Of a stretch of 63,805 nucleotides of DNA, positions 53,651 through 62,680 are shown one piece after another (the first letter of the stretch is position 1; each line of letters begins with the position of its first letter). The position numbers were made by a program, and so were the translations under genes. The DNA comes from an uncultured Pelagibacteraceae bacterium (GTDB taxonomy: Bacteria; Pseudomonadota; Alphaproteobacteria; Pelagibacterales; Pelagibacteraceae): positions 1 to 63,805 of the forward strand of contig CACLNT010000008.1 in the NCBI GenBank assembly GCA_902608385.1. The letters run 5' to 3'. The notes under the pieces were generated by a model. That model searched no databases, had not been told where the DNA came from, and worked only from the letters and a program-made list of their open reading frames with translations.

Positions 53651-54498
53651 TCATTTATTCTAAACCAAGATTTCTTACCAATGATAGAATTATACAAGCC
53701 GCAAAGACGCATTAAATAAATTTTTTTTTTGTGTGAGTTAAATAAAATTAAATAAAATACATATTTAAATATAGCAGATGCCAAATTTGAAATAATTTTA
53801 AGAAAAGCACTAAAATAACCATAATGTTTTTTGTTAAAATAAAATTTTGACCACATCCAATGCCAATTTCTTAAATACTCTAAATTTTTTGAAGTTATTG
53901 ATGCTGCGCCCAAATGAGTAATAAATGAATTTTTAATAACAAAAATATTTTGATCTCTTTTTTTTGCTCTTAAGCATAAATCGGTATTTTCTAAATATAA
54001 AAAAAAATTTTCATCAAAAAAAACATCATCCATAAATTTTTCTTTATTTATGAGCATAGAAAATCCATCTACATAATCAACACTTATAATATTTTCATTT
54101 ATATTTTTATTATCATTTGATATTTTGTAATTAGGATAATCTTGATCACTGTTTGTTGGTGAAATTATCGCAAAGTCATTGATAGATTCAGAAGCTTCAA
54201 AAATTTTTTTCAAAGTATCATTGTTAAATTTAGCATCAGGATTAATAATAAAAGCATATTTTGTTTTACTTTTTTTAATACCAATATTGTTTGATGCTCC
54301 CATACCTAAATTTTCATTAATTATTACCTCAATATTGTCATATTTACTCTCTAGTTCTTTCTTCAATTTAATGTTTTTAGAATTTTCGATAACTATTTTA
54401 TTCGAATCTCTTGGAAGTGAATTAATGCATTCATGAATAATTTTTTCACTTTTAAATGTGACAATAACATAAGTGATATTGTTGAGGTTTAAATTCAT
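53647..54498 (-). CDS. Glycosyltransferase family 2 protein (rhamnosyltransferase-like)
   Basis: 283 residues, GT-A fold. It begins ITYVIVTFKSEKIIHEC, has the metal site FIINPDAKF (variant DxD, NPDAxF typical of rhamnosyltransferases) and the acceptor region FFLYLENTDLCLRAKKR. A hydrophobic C-terminal segment (about 235-262) may anchor it. It lies next to the dTDP-rhamnose genes, which could make its donor. Confidence 0.88.
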   Translation of the reverse strand: MNLNLNNITYVIVTFKSEKIIHECINSLPRDSNKIVIENSKNIKLKKELESKYDNIEVIINENLGMGASNNIGIKKSKTKYAFIINPDAKFNNDTLKKIFEASESINDFAIISPTNSDQDYPNYKISNDNKNINENIISVDYVDGFSMLINKEKFMDDVFFDENFFLYLENTDLCLRAKKRDQNIFVIKNSFITHLGAASITSKNLEYLRNWHWMWSKFYFNKKHYGYFSAFLKIISNLASAIFKYVFYLILFNSHKKKIYLMRLCGLYNSIIGKKSWFRIND

Positions 54499-54545
54499 TG
54501 AGATAAACGACTATACTTAAAGAAAGTATTATTGTAAAAAAAATA

Positions 54546-55568
54546 ATGCATAAAGTTTTAGTAACAGGTGGATTAGGTTTTATTGGAAGTAATTTAATCC
54601 ACATGCTCTTAAATAGAAAATTCAAAGTTATTAATATAGATAAAGTAACTTACTCATCAAATTTTTATAATTTAAAAGGTATACCAAAAAATAAAAATTA
54701 TAAATTTATTAAGTGTGACATTAATAATAAAAAAAAAATTTACGATATATTAAAAAAGTATAGACCAAATTGTATCTTTAATCTTGCTGCTGAAACTCAT
54801 GTTGATAGATCAATAGATTCTCCAAAAAATTTTATAGATTCAAATATAGTGGGTGTTTTTAATTTACTTGAATCTTTCAAAAAATATTCAAAGACAAATA
54901 AAAAAACAAAGTTAATTCATGTATCTACAGACGAAGTTTTTGGAGATATAAAAAAAGGAAGATCAAAAGAGCATGATGGATATAAACCTAGCTCTCCATA
55001 CTCAGCATCTAAAGCTGCATCTGATCATCTTGTGTTTTCTTATATAAGAACTTTTAAAATAAATGCTATTGTTACTAATTGCTCAAATAATTATGGACCT
55101 AGACAACATCCTGAAAAATTAATACCAAAACTTATTTACAATATTATTAAGAACAAAAACTTACCAATATATGGAAAAGGTAAAAATTTAAGAGAATGGA
55201 TTTTTGTGGAAGATCATTGTGATGCACTAATAAAAATATATCAAAAAGGTAAAGTTGGAGAGTTTTATAATATAGGCTCAAACTTTAATATCAACAATTT
55301 GGCAGTTGTTAAAAAACTTTTATCCACTAGTAAAAAAAAAATCAAAGTAGGTAAAAATGTAAAAATCAAATTTATTAAAGATAGACCAGGTCATGATATG
55401 AGATATGCAATTAATAGCAACAAATTAAAAAGAAAAATTAACTGGATACCAAAAACCAACTTTTCAAATGGTTTGAAAAAAACATTTTTATGGTATTTAA
55501 AAAATCAAAAGTACTATTCAAAAATAAATAAAAAAGATATCACTAAGAGAATTGGAATGAATAAATGA
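54546..55568 (+). CDS. rfbB: dTDP-glucose 4,6-dehydratase
   Basis: 340 residues, extended SDR. The Rossmann fingerprint is VLVTGGLGFIGSNLI, followed by NLAAETHVDRSIDSP, STDEVFGDI and the catalytic Tyr-Lys YSASKAASDH, with NCSNNYGPRQ and RPGHDMRYAI in the sugar domain. It converts dTDP-glucose to the 4-keto-6-deoxy intermediate. Its 3' end overlaps rfbA by 4 bases, in an rfbB-rfbA-rfbC-rfbD-like order. Confidence 0.94.
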   Translation: MHKVLVTGGLGFIGSNLIHMLLNRKFKVINIDKVTYSSNFYNLKGIPKNKNYKFIKCDINNKKKIYDILKKYRPNCIFNLAAETHVDRSIDSPKNFIDSNIVGVFNLLESFKKYSKTNKKTKLIHVSTDEVFGDIKKGRSKEHDGYKPSSPYSASKAASDHLVFSYIRTFKINAIVTNCSNNYGPRQHPEKLIPKLIYNIIKNKNLPIYGKGKNLREWIFVEDHCDALIKIYQKGKVGEFYNIGSNFNINNLAVVKKLLSTSKKKIKVGKNVKIKFIKDRPGHDMRYAINSNKLKRKINWIPKTNFSNGLKKTFLWYLKNQKYYSKINKKDITKRIGMNK

Positions 55569-56434
55569 TTAAAAAAGGAATTATATTATCGGGCGGAAAA
55601 GGAACAAGAATGAGCCCTTTAACAAAAGCTGTAAACAAACAATTACTTCCTATCTATGACAAGCCACTAATTTTTTATTCACTTTCAGTATTAATGTTAG
55701 CAAAAATTAAAGATATTTTAATTATAGTTAACAAAGGTGAACTTAAACAGTATAAAAAAATATTACCAAATGGAAAAAATTTAGGAATTAAAATTAAGTA
55801 TATAGAACAAAATTCACCTAAAGGTTTACCAGATGCATTTATATTAGGAGAAAAATTTATAGGTAAAGACAACGTATCATTAATTCTTGGAGATAATTTC
55901 TTTTACGGCAAATACTTAACAAAAAAACTATTAGATTGTATAAAATTAAATAAAGGAGCAAAAGTATTCCTTCACAAAGTATCAAATCCAGAAAGATACG
56001 GAGTAGCAAAAATTAAGAAAAATAAAATTACATCTATTAAAGAAAAGCCAAAAAAATTTGTATCTAATTTAGCCATAACTGGGTTGTATTTTTTCGACAA
56101 TAAAGTGATTAAATATTCAAAGAAATTAAAACCCTCTAAAAGAAAAGAATTAGAAATCACTGATCTCTTAATTAAATATCAAAAAAAAAATCAACTTTAT
56201 GCAGATTATATTGGCAAAGATGGCACATGGTTAGATACTGGATCTATTAAAGATTTTTATAAAACAAACAATTTCGTTTCAACTATTGAAAGCAAAAAAA
56301 ACTTTAAAATAGCATGCATTGAAGAAATCGCATTACTGAACAAATGGATAAATAGAAAAAATATTTTAAATTCAATAAAATTTTATGGAAACTGTGAATA
56401 TTCATCCTATTTAAAGAAATTAATTTATAAATGA
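55565..56434 (+). CDS. rfbA: Glucose-1-phosphate thymidylyltransferase
   Basis: 289 residues. The nucleotide signature is LSGGKGTRMSPLTKAVNKQL, with LGDNFFYGKYL, SNPERYGVAKI, KEKPKKFVSNLAITGLYFFD and WLDTGSIKDF. The extra C-terminal segment of about 50 residues seen in RmlA is present. It activates glucose 1-phosphate to dTDP-glucose. Confidence 0.94.
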   Translation: MIKKGIILSGGKGTRMSPLTKAVNKQLLPIYDKPLIFYSLSVLMLAKIKDILIIVNKGELKQYKKILPNGKNLGIKIKYIEQNSPKGLPDAFILGEKFIGKDNVSLILGDNFFYGKYLTKKLLDCIKLNKGAKVFLHKVSNPERYGVAKIKKNKITSIKEKPKKFVSNLAITGLYFFDNKVIKYSKKLKPSKRKELEITDLLIKYQKKNQLYADYIGKDGTWLDTGSIKDFYKTNNFVSTIESKKNFKIACIEEIALLNKWINRKNILNSIKFYGNCEYSSYLKKLIYK

Positions 56435-56958
56435 TAACTAAAACCAAATTTAAAGGATTGTTAGTAATTCAAAATAAATCTCATAAAGATAAAAGAGGCT
56501 ATTTTAAAGAGTTAATTAATGAAAAAAAATTAAATAAAAGATTTCCATTTACGGTAATTTCTTTTTCAAAAAAAAATGTTATTAGAGGACTTCATATTCA
56601 AACAAAAAATCCACAAGGAAAATATCTGTCTGTGCTAAAAGGCAAAATATTTGATGTTGCGCTAGATCTCAGAAAAAATTCTGAAACTTTTGGAAAACAT
56701 TTTACAACAATAATCAGTGAAAATAACTCAAAATCAATTTTTATACCAAAAGGTTTTGCACATGGTTTTTGTACTTTGGAAAAAGAAAATTATATAATGT
56801 ACTCCAACACAAATTACAGACACAAAAGAAGTGAACTTGGCATTAAATATAACGATAAAGAATTAAAAATTAAATGGCCTATAAAAAAACCAATTATTTC
56901 AAAAAAAGATAGTAAAAATATGAGTTTTTCAAAATTTAAGGAAAAATTTTATAAATGA
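56431..56958 (+). CDS. rfbC: dTDP-4-dehydrorhamnose 3,5-epimerase
   Basis: 175 residues, cupin fold. The catalytic histidine is in VIRGLHIQTKNPQGKYL, and FIPKGFAHGFCTLE and RSELGIKYND follow. Length matches RmlC. It epimerises C3 and C5 of the 4-keto sugar. It overlaps rfbA by 4 bases and the next gene by 4 bases. Confidence 0.92.
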   Translation: MITKTKFKGLLVIQNKSHKDKRGYFKELINEKKLNKRFPFTVISFSKKNVIRGLHIQTKNPQGKYLSVLKGKIFDVALDLRKNSETFGKHFTTIISENNSKSIFIPKGFAHGFCTLEKENYIMYSNTNYRHKRSELGIKYNDKELKIKWPIKKPIISKKDSKNMSFSKFKEKFYK

Positions 56959-57659
56959 GAAAAAAAATATTAGTAACAGGCGGTGATGGAAGGTTTGCTT
57001 CTGTTTTAAAAAAAAAAAATAAAAAACTTAATCTTATTTTTAAATCAAAAAAACAATGCAATATATTAAATTTTAAATCTCTTGAAAGATGCATAAAAAA
57101 AACTAAACCAAATGTTGTTTTACATTGCGCTGGCTTGTCGAGGCCTATGTCTGTACATGATAAAGATATATCCAAAAGCATAGATATAAATATTATTGGT
57201 ACTGCAAATGTTACAAAAATATGTAAAAAATATAATTTAAAATTAATATATTTTTCATCTGGGTATGTTTATGAAGGAAAAAAAGGAAATTATTCTGAAA
57301 AAGATTCAGTTAAACCATTTAATAATTATGGATTATCAAAACTAGGAGGAGAATCTTCCGCTTTAATGTACAAAAATTCATTAGTATTAAGAATTACTAT
57401 GACTGAAAAACCTTTTTTATATAAGGAAGCTTTTTCAAACTTAAAAACAAATTTTATGTTCCATGAAGATCTTGTCAAAATTCTCCCCAAACTTATTGAC
57501 AAAAAAGGCATAATAAATGTAGGAGGACCCTCACAATCAGTTTATTTATTTGCAAAAAAAAATAATTCAAAAGTTAAAAAAATTAAAGCCAAAAAAAGCT
57601 TAGCTTTACCTTTAAATCAGACAATGAACTTGGCTAAAATGAAAAAAATTATAAGATAG
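56955..57659 (+). CDS. NAD-dependent sugar reductase, RmlD-like SDR
   Basis: 234 residues, against about 280-300 for RmlD. It begins ILVTGGDGRFASVL, where the second glycine pattern of the nucleotide loop is altered (GDGRFAS in place of GxxGxxG), and has VVLHCAGLSRP, YFSSGYVYEGKKG and the catalytic Tyr-Lys YGLSKLGGESS. Placement after rfbB-A-C suggests the final dTDP-rhamnose reductase or a related 6-deoxysugar reductase. The C-terminal substrate domain is short. It ends 3 bases from the tRNA gene. Confidence 0.75.
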   Translation: MRKKILVTGGDGRFASVLKKKNKKLNLIFKSKKQCNILNFKSLERCIKKTKPNVVLHCAGLSRPMSVHDKDISKSIDINIIGTANVTKICKKYNLKLIYFSSGYVYEGKKGNYSEKDSVKPFNNYGLSKLGGESSALMYKNSLVLRITMTEKPFLYKEAFSNLKTNFMFHEDLVKILPKLIDKKGIINVGGPSQSVYLFAKKNNSKVKKIKAKKSLALPLNQTMNLAKMKKIIR

Positions 57660-57662
57660 TTT

Positions 57663-57739
57663 TGGTAGCGGGAAGTGGGATCGAACCACTGACCTCGGGC
57701 TTATGAGTCCCGCGCTCTAACCAACTGAGCTACCCCGCC
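57663..57739 (-). tRNA. tRNA-Met (CAT anticodon)
   Basis: A 77-base cloverleaf on the minus strand: acceptor GGCGGGG paired with TCCCGCT (G-U at both ends), D-arm GCTC...GAGC, anticodon loop CTCATAA, variable AGGTC, T-arm AGTGG-TTCGATC-CCACT, and an encoded CCA. The anticodon is CAT. The elongator methionine identity is favoured over tRNA-Ile2 (CAT, later lysidine-modified) by overall similarity, but this cannot be settled by eye. The last anticodon-stem pair is an A-G mismatch. Confidence 0.93.
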
Positions 57740-57755
57740 GCTATAGTATTATTAG

Positions 57756-57783
57756 TTTATAATGCATTTTTTTATTGTTACAA
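57756..57783 (-). promoter_or_regulatory. Candidate promoter of the tRNA gene
   Basis: On the minus strand TTGTAA (57778-57783), a 16-base spacer and TATAAA (57756-57761) end 16 bases before the tRNA. The -35 element lies inside a 15-base near-palindrome TTATTGTTACAATAA (57772-57786). The fit to the consensus is reasonable but AT-rich DNA gives many chance matches. Confidence 0.4.
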
Positions 57784-57840
57784 TAAATTTTAACATTTTG
57801 CTTACTTAGACCAAATAATTTGTACAGTCAAAATAAAAAC

Positions 57841-57906
57841 TCAGACCAGTATCAAGATAAGTATTAATATAATCAAACCAATTATAGGAACAAAGAAATG
57901 TTGCAT
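57841..57906 (-). CDS. Candidate 21-residue hydrophobic microprotein
   Basis: A minus-strand frame between the MOSC gene and the tRNA promoter, beginning MQHFFVPIIGLIILILILIL, would form one membrane helix. It starts 53 bases past the MOSC stop. A purine-rich AAGAG lies directly before the ATG, too close for a good Shine-Dalgarno site. In AT-rich DNA such frames arise by chance, so this is tentative. The rest of the 57740-57959 gap holds only the tRNA promoter region. Confidence 0.25.
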   Translation of the reverse strand: MQHFFVPIIGLIILILILILV

Positions 57907-57959
57907 ACTCTTATTCTACCACGATCCCTAAAAGCTTTTTTATTTATTTTTCTTCTTGT

Positions 57960-58421
57960 TTATTCGTTTATGCTTTCTTCATACTCTTTAATATCATCTC
58001 CTGATTTAATATTGGACGAGGTTAAAATTTCACATCTTAATCCACCCATTTTTAAAAATTCTTTAATTATGTTTTTTTTGCCTAAATTTTCTTGAAGAGA
58101 TTTGCAAGGTCTACATAAATCAATTCCTTTTATTTCTGTTTTACCAATTATTAATTTTTTGCCTACTAAATCATTTAATTTAATTCCTTTAGTGACAATA
58201 TTTCTTCTAAAATTTAGATAAGGAATTTTTAAATTAAATTTATTATTGTAATAATCTATGTTTTCACTTTCTATTAATGTTAATTGATTACGATCTTCAT
58301 TTTTTTCATTAAAATATCTATCTCCAATAATTCCTTTACCAGCAGAAACGTTTATTTCCTTAACTTCTTGGATTTCTCCATTTTTACTTTTTGCAATACC
58401 AATTTTAATAACTTCTGACAT
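57960..58421 (-). CDS. MOSC-domain protein
   Basis: 153 residues. The MOSC pattern is clear: GIIGDRYFNEKNEDRNQLTLIE, FRRNIVTKGIKLNDLVGKKL, and the conserved cysteine segment KGIDLCRPCKSLQ. MOSC domains bind sulfur carried on a cysteine and often act near molybdenum cofactor enzymes; stand-alone proteins of this length include YiiM-type N-hydroxylated base reductases. The stop at 57960 precedes the microprotein candidate. Confidence 0.85.
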   Translation of the reverse strand: MSEVIKIGIAKSKNGEIQEVKEINVSAGKGIIGDRYFNEKNEDRNQLTLIESENIDYYNNKFNLKIPYLNFRRNIVTKGIKLNDLVGKKLIIGKTEIKGIDLCRPCKSLQENLGKKNIIKEFLKMGGLRCEILTSSNIKSGDDIKEYEESINE

Positions 58422-58500
58422 TTGAGCTTTATTTATTGGTTTTAATATACCAATACAAAACGATCAATTGATTAAAAATAAATATTTGAAATCTATATTG

Positions 58501-58686
58501 CTATAAAGAAGCAATAATGGCGGTAATAACTATCACTGATGCAATTAAGCTAAAAAAAACAATATTTTCTTTTTTTTGTTTTTTTTCATCGTCTCTTACT
58601 CTGGACATCAAATCATTAATATCCACTCTATTAGGTCTTGTGTTAACGTTATTAATCTTGCTGTAATTGACCTGATCTCCACTCAT
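58501..58686 (-). CDS. Small C-terminally anchored membrane protein
   Basis: 61 residues. An N-terminal polar part (MSGDQVNYSKINNVN) with a charged amphipathic helix (INDLMSRVRDDEKKQKKE) is followed by one hydrophobic helix at the very C-terminus (IVFFSLIASVIVITAIIASL). That tail-anchored layout suggests an inner-membrane protein with a cytoplasmic domain. I do not recognise the family. It lies between the MOSC gene and the divergent regulator, and is not obviously in an operon with either. Confidence 0.7.
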   Translation of the reverse strand: MSGDQVNYSKINNVNTRPNRVDINDLMSRVRDDEKKQKKENIVFFSLIASVIVITAIIASL

Positions 58687-58796
58687 ATATTCCTAATTTA
58701 AACATGCATCACAAAATTGAACAAGAATAAAAAAGCTCATTGTGGGTTTTATTATATTTTATTGTGACCATTTTAGGTTTATTCTATAATATCTTC

Positions 58797-59786
58797 ATGA
58801 AAGAAAATCTTCCAAAAATTTCACAAGCAACAGAGGTAAAAGATATTAATTGGTGTTTAGAAGAAAATTACAATTCATTATCTGTAGATTGGCATCTAAT
58901 TTTAGAAAAATGGATGTATAATTCATATAAAATATTTAAAGATCATGAAAAATATCTAATTCTTATATTGTTGGTAAAAAAAACTTTTGATTATTACACT
59001 GCAAACTTTGTACAATTAAATTGGGATCAATTTTTTGCATTAAAAAAAATTGAACTTGGAAAATTTAGTATAATAGATATTTCAAAAGAATTAAATATTT
59101 CTAAAGAAACAACAAGAAGAAAGATAGAAGAACTTCAAAAAATAAATATTATAAAAAAAACAAAAAAAGGAATAATTGTTCAACCGGAATTTTATAGTAA
59201 GTCATTTGTTAAAGATCATGAAGAGTTTCGTAAGTCGATATGTGGATTTCTAAATAAGATTTCTATAATATTATTTAAAGATAAGATTCTTAAAGAAAAA
59301 ATTACATTAGAATCTATTGAAAAAGTTGTTAGTGAAAATTTTTCTTATGCTTGGAAAGTATTTTTTGAAATGATGATACCTATATTGGTGGATTGTAAAT
59401 ATGTATTTCAAGACCTAGAAACGTGGCACATATGGGGAACTTGCACGGTAAATCAAAACTACGAACTTCAAAAATACTTAAAATTAAATAGTGTGAGCGC
59501 TAAAAATAGAAAAGATTTTTTTAAAATTAATTCTAAAGTTTCTGATGCAGTTGGTATAAACGCGATGTCAATATCAAACATAACTGGAATACCAAGGGGA
59601 ACTGTTTTTAGAAAATTACAAATTTTATTAAAAAAAAATTTTTTGAATATTGATAGTAAAAAACTTTACTATCCAAATATGAAAATTAATAAAACAGATG
59701 TTTTTTATAAACTAAATGTTTTGAGTGTTAAAAGACTTTCTATTTTTATTAATAAAATACTAAACTTAACGAATGCTTCTAGGTAG
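58797..59786 (+). CDS. Transcriptional regulator with two winged-helix domains
   Basis: 329 residues from the ATG at 58797 ([10 protein letters not shown]); a longer frame upstream encodes a hydrophobic leader unlikely to be real. A winged-helix motif near residues 95-135 ([21 protein letters not shown], then [10 protein letters not shown]) is echoed by a second near 260-310 ([20 protein letters not shown], then [10 protein letters not shown]). The middle is helical. It is a probable DNA-binding regulator, perhaps of the convergent DMGDH-like gene, with which it overlaps by 8 bases at the stops. Not assigned to a named family. Confidence 0.75.
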   Translation: MKENLPKISQATEVKDINWCLEENYNSLSVDWHLILEKWMYNSYKIFKDHEKYLILILLVKKTFDYYTANFVQLNWDQFFALKKIELGKFSIIDISKELNISKETTRRKIEELQKINIIKKTKKGIIVQPEFYSKSFVKDHEEFRKSICGFLNKISIILFKDKILKEKITLESIEKVVSENFSYAWKVFFEMMIPILVDCKYVFQDLETWHIWGTCTVNQNYELQKYLKLNSVSAKNRKDFFKINSKVSDAVGINAMSISNITGIPRGTVFRKLQILLKKNFLNIDSKKLYYPNMKINKTDVFYKLNVLSVKRLSIFINKILNLTNASR

Positions 59787-62220
59787 AACGGATATTTTTA
59801 TTATTTAAAGGTTTTAAAATTATTGAAGCTGGATATTTCTTTTTTTCTACTTCTATAAATAAATTTCCTTTTACAATATCCTCTTTTGAATATTCAGGAT
59901 TTATATATCCAAAAGCAAGATTCTTATTAAAGTTAAAAGAAAAATTTCCAGACGTAGTTCTGCCGATAATATTTTTGCCACTATATATTGGCTCATCATG
60001 AAGTAGCAATGGTTCTCCAGGTTTACTATCATTTAAAGTTAGCATGATAAGTTTTTTATTATCTTTTTTATCCTTGATTTTTAGTAAAGATTCTTTGCCT
60101 ATGAAATCAATATTTTTTTTATAGCTAATTGCAAATTGTAAACCCGCTTGATATTGATTTTCTTCTGGCGACATATCGTGGCCCCAATGTAAATATCCTG
60201 TTTCCATTCTCATTGTGTCCATTGCAAGCATGCCGCAATTAGAAAGATCAAATTCTTTTCCTGCATTGATTATTAAATTATATATTTCTTTAGACTCATT
60301 CATTTTAATATAAAGTTCCCAACCTAATTCACCTACATAAGATAATCTCTGTGCCCAAACATCTTGACCATTAATTGTAATTTTTTTTCCAGTAGCAAAT
60401 TTAAAATTTTCATTTGACAAATCATCTTTTGACAATTTAGACATTAAAGTTCTACTTTTTGGACCAAACACTCCAAGACATGCTATTTCATCAGTTACAT
60501 CTTTAAACTCAATTTCTTTAGACAAGTATTTTAAAATATGAAATTTATCATGTTCTCTGTTTGCTGCAGAAGTAATTATTCTAAAATAATTTTTATCTAA
60601 ACAAACAACAGTTAAATCTGTTTCTATCCCTCCATCTTCATTTAGCATTTGCGTGTAGGTAGTTTTTCCTATTTCATCTTTTATATTTGCTGTACAAATT
60701 TTTTGTAGTTCGCTGTGAGCATTTTCTCCTTTTAAGTCGTATTTTGAAAAAGCTGTCATATCAAATAGTCCAACATTTTTTCTTGCATTTTTTGTCTCAA
60801 ATTCAACTGCTGGGTACCAGTTTTGATAATTGTAACTATATTTAAATTCAGGTTTTTCATTATTTAAAGCAAACCACATTGGCCTTTCATATCCATTTGA
60901 CACTCCAAAACAAGCTCCTGCTTTTTTTAGCTCTTCATGGTAAGGAAACAATTTTTGATTTCTAGATGTTTTATGCTGTTTGTATGGCCAATGCATTCCA
61001 TATAAATCACCTAATGTTTCTGTTATTCTTTCTTTAATAAAATTGATTTTCGAATGAAATTTTTGAAACCTTTTTATATCGTATATGAATAAATCTTCAT
61101 TTATATAGCCATTCATCATCCATTCTGCTGTTACTTTTCCTGCGCCTCCGCCACTTCCAATTCCAATACTGTTAAACCCACAACAAACAAAAAAATTTTT
61201 AACTTCTGGAACTTCACCCAATAAAGTATTTGTATCTGGAGTAAAAGATTCTGGTCCAGCAAAAAATTTTCTAATTCCTGCTTTTTCTAATAGGGGAACT
61301 CTTTTAAAAGATGCTTCTAAATATGGTTCAAAATGGTCAAAATTTTCAGGAAATTCTCCAAAAGAAAAATCATTAGGAACTTTGTTGGTTTTGTTAAAAG
61401 CTGGTATCGATTTTCCTTCAAAAATACCAACTAATAATTTACCCGCATCTTCTTTTAAATATAAACTATTATTAAAATCTCTTAGAACTGCCAAATCTTT
61501 TGGTAAATCTTTTATTGGCTCTGTAATTATATAAAAATGTTCAGCAGGATATAAAGGAATGCTTACTCCTAATTCCTCTCCTATTTGCCTTGACCACATT
61601 CCGGTTGCTAAAACAATATATTCACATTCAATTACTTGATTATTAACTTTTACTCCTGCAATTCTTCCATTTTTAACTAAAATTTTTTCAACTGGGGTTT
61701 TTTCAAATATTTTAACTCCTTCTTGTTTGGCAGCTTTTGCTAATAAATTTGTTACTCCTATAGGATCGGCTTGACCATCACCTTTCATAAAAATACCACC
61801 CAGAACATCTTTTTCATTAATTATTGGATATTTTTCTTTTATCTGTTTTGTATTTAAAACGTCTACTTCTACATCGAATAACTGGGCAGTAGTTGCTTGT
61901 CTTTGCAGTTCTTGCCATCGTCCTTTTGTGGTAGCAATGGATAATGCGCCGTTTAATTTCAATCCTGCAGAAAAGTCAATTTTTTTTTCTAATTCTTTGT
62001 ATAAGTCAGTTGTATATTTTCTTATCTTGGTAATTGCAGCAGAAGGTCCTAATTGACTTACGAGTCCAGCTGCGTGCCATGTAGTTCCTGAAGTTAGCTG
62101 ATCTCTTTCAAGCAAAATTGTATCCTTCCAACCAAATTTGGCCAAATGATAAGCTGTTGAACACCCTGCTACACCACCACCGATTACAACTACTTTTGTA
62201 CTTTTAGGAATTTCTTTCAT
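59779..62220 (-). CDS. FAD-dependent dehydrogenase, dimethylglycine/sarcosine dehydrogenase-like
   Basis: 813 residues with two parts: an N-terminal DAO-type FAD domain (about 1-370) with [21 protein letters not shown], and a C-terminal GcvT/aminomethyltransferase half (about 430-813) that binds tetrahydrofolate ([27 protein letters not shown]). The conserved [12 protein letters not shown] block, where mammalian enzymes attach FAD covalently, is present. It demethylates dimethylglycine or sarcosine, passing one-carbon units to folate. In SAR11 this fits the use of glycine betaine derivatives. Last gene of an alanine dehydrogenase-SET-dehydrogenase run. Confidence 0.9.
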   Translation of the reverse strand: MKEIPKSTKVVVIGGGVAGCSTAYHLAKFGWKDTILLERDQLTSGTTWHAAGLVSQLGPSAAITKIRKYTTDLYKELEKKIDFSAGLKLNGALSIATTKGRWQELQRQATTAQLFDVEVDVLNTKQIKEKYPIINEKDVLGGIFMKGDGQADPIGVTNLLAKAAKQEGVKIFEKTPVEKILVKNGRIAGVKVNNQVIECEYIVLATGMWSRQIGEELGVSIPLYPAEHFYIITEPIKDLPKDLAVLRDFNNSLYLKEDAGKLLVGIFEGKSIPAFNKTNKVPNDFSFGEFPENFDHFEPYLEASFKRVPLLEKAGIRKFFAGPESFTPDTNTLLGEVPEVKNFFVCCGFNSIGIGSGGGAGKVTAEWMMNGYINEDLFIYDIKRFQKFHSKINFIKERITETLGDLYGMHWPYKQHKTSRNQKLFPYHEELKKAGACFGVSNGYERPMWFALNNEKPEFKYSYNYQNWYPAVEFETKNARKNVGLFDMTAFSKYDLKGENAHSELQKICTANIKDEIGKTTYTQMLNEDGGIETDLTVVCLDKNYFRIITSAANREHDKFHILKYLSKEIEFKDVTDEIACLGVFGPKSRTLMSKLSKDDLSNENFKFATGKKITINGQDVWAQRLSYVGELGWELYIKMNESKEIYNLIINAGKEFDLSNCGMLAMDTMRMETGYLHWGHDMSPEENQYQAGLQFAISYKKNIDFIGKESLLKIKDKKDNKKLIMLTLNDSKPGEPLLLHDEPIYSGKNIIGRTTSGNFSFNFNKNLAFGYINPEYSKEDIVKGNLFIEVEKKKYPASIILKPLNNKNIRST

Positions 62221-62238
62221 AAAAAGAAAGTTTATTGA

Positions 62239-62679
62239 TTAAATCATTTGCAAACCTACGCCTGTTTTAGGATAGGTGTAAAGATTGTAGTTAGCAGTTA
62301 ATTCTTGACTTGTTTTGATATCTTTAACTGTTATCAAAAACATATATTTTGCATCACTCTTCTCACCCAAATTATAAAACATGTCTTGTCTATCATTTTT
62401 TCCATCTTTAAGTTGTTTTTTATTTACATTTGGATCAACAAGATCACCAAATTTTAATTTTGGTAATACGTCTGACACCATTCTAATTATATTTGGGTCG
62501 TTAGAATGATTGTAAAAACCTCCTAAAGGAGTTCTAATATATTTGTTTTCAAATTGTTCATCTCTTATATGAGTTACACCAATAAAAGTATTTTTTTTAA
62601 TATCCTCTTTTGCATACAATCCTAATCCTTCAATTGGTGAATTTTTAATAGTTAGTTCTTTTGGTAAAGGTCTATACAT
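62239..62679 (-). CDS. SET-domain protein
   Basis: 146 residues. It has the SET-family pattern: N-terminal SPIEGLGLYAKEDIKKNTFIG, central GGFYNHSNDPN (the NHS motif that contacts S-adenosylmethionine) and C-terminal ELTANYNLYTY (the catalytic tyrosine). SET domains are lysine methyltransferases, mostly eukaryotic, and bacterial versions are sporadic. The usual cysteine-rich post-SET region is missing. It is 2 bases from the alanine dehydrogenase gene and 18 from the dehydrogenase, so is operonic; the protein substrate is unknown. Confidence 0.8.
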   Translation of the reverse strand: MYRPLPKELTIKNSPIEGLGLYAKEDIKKNTFIGVTHIRDEQFENKYIRTPLGGFYNHSNDPNIIRMVSDVLPKLKFGDLVDPNVNKKQLKDGKNDRQDMFYNLGEKSDAKYMFLITVKDIKTSQELTANYNLYTYPKTGVGLQMI

Positions 62680-62680
62680 T

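Noticed and set aside
57898-58095. 65-codon plus-strand frame over the end of the MOSC gene
   Set aside because: Most of it is antisense to the MOSC coding sequence, and it has no ribosome binding site.
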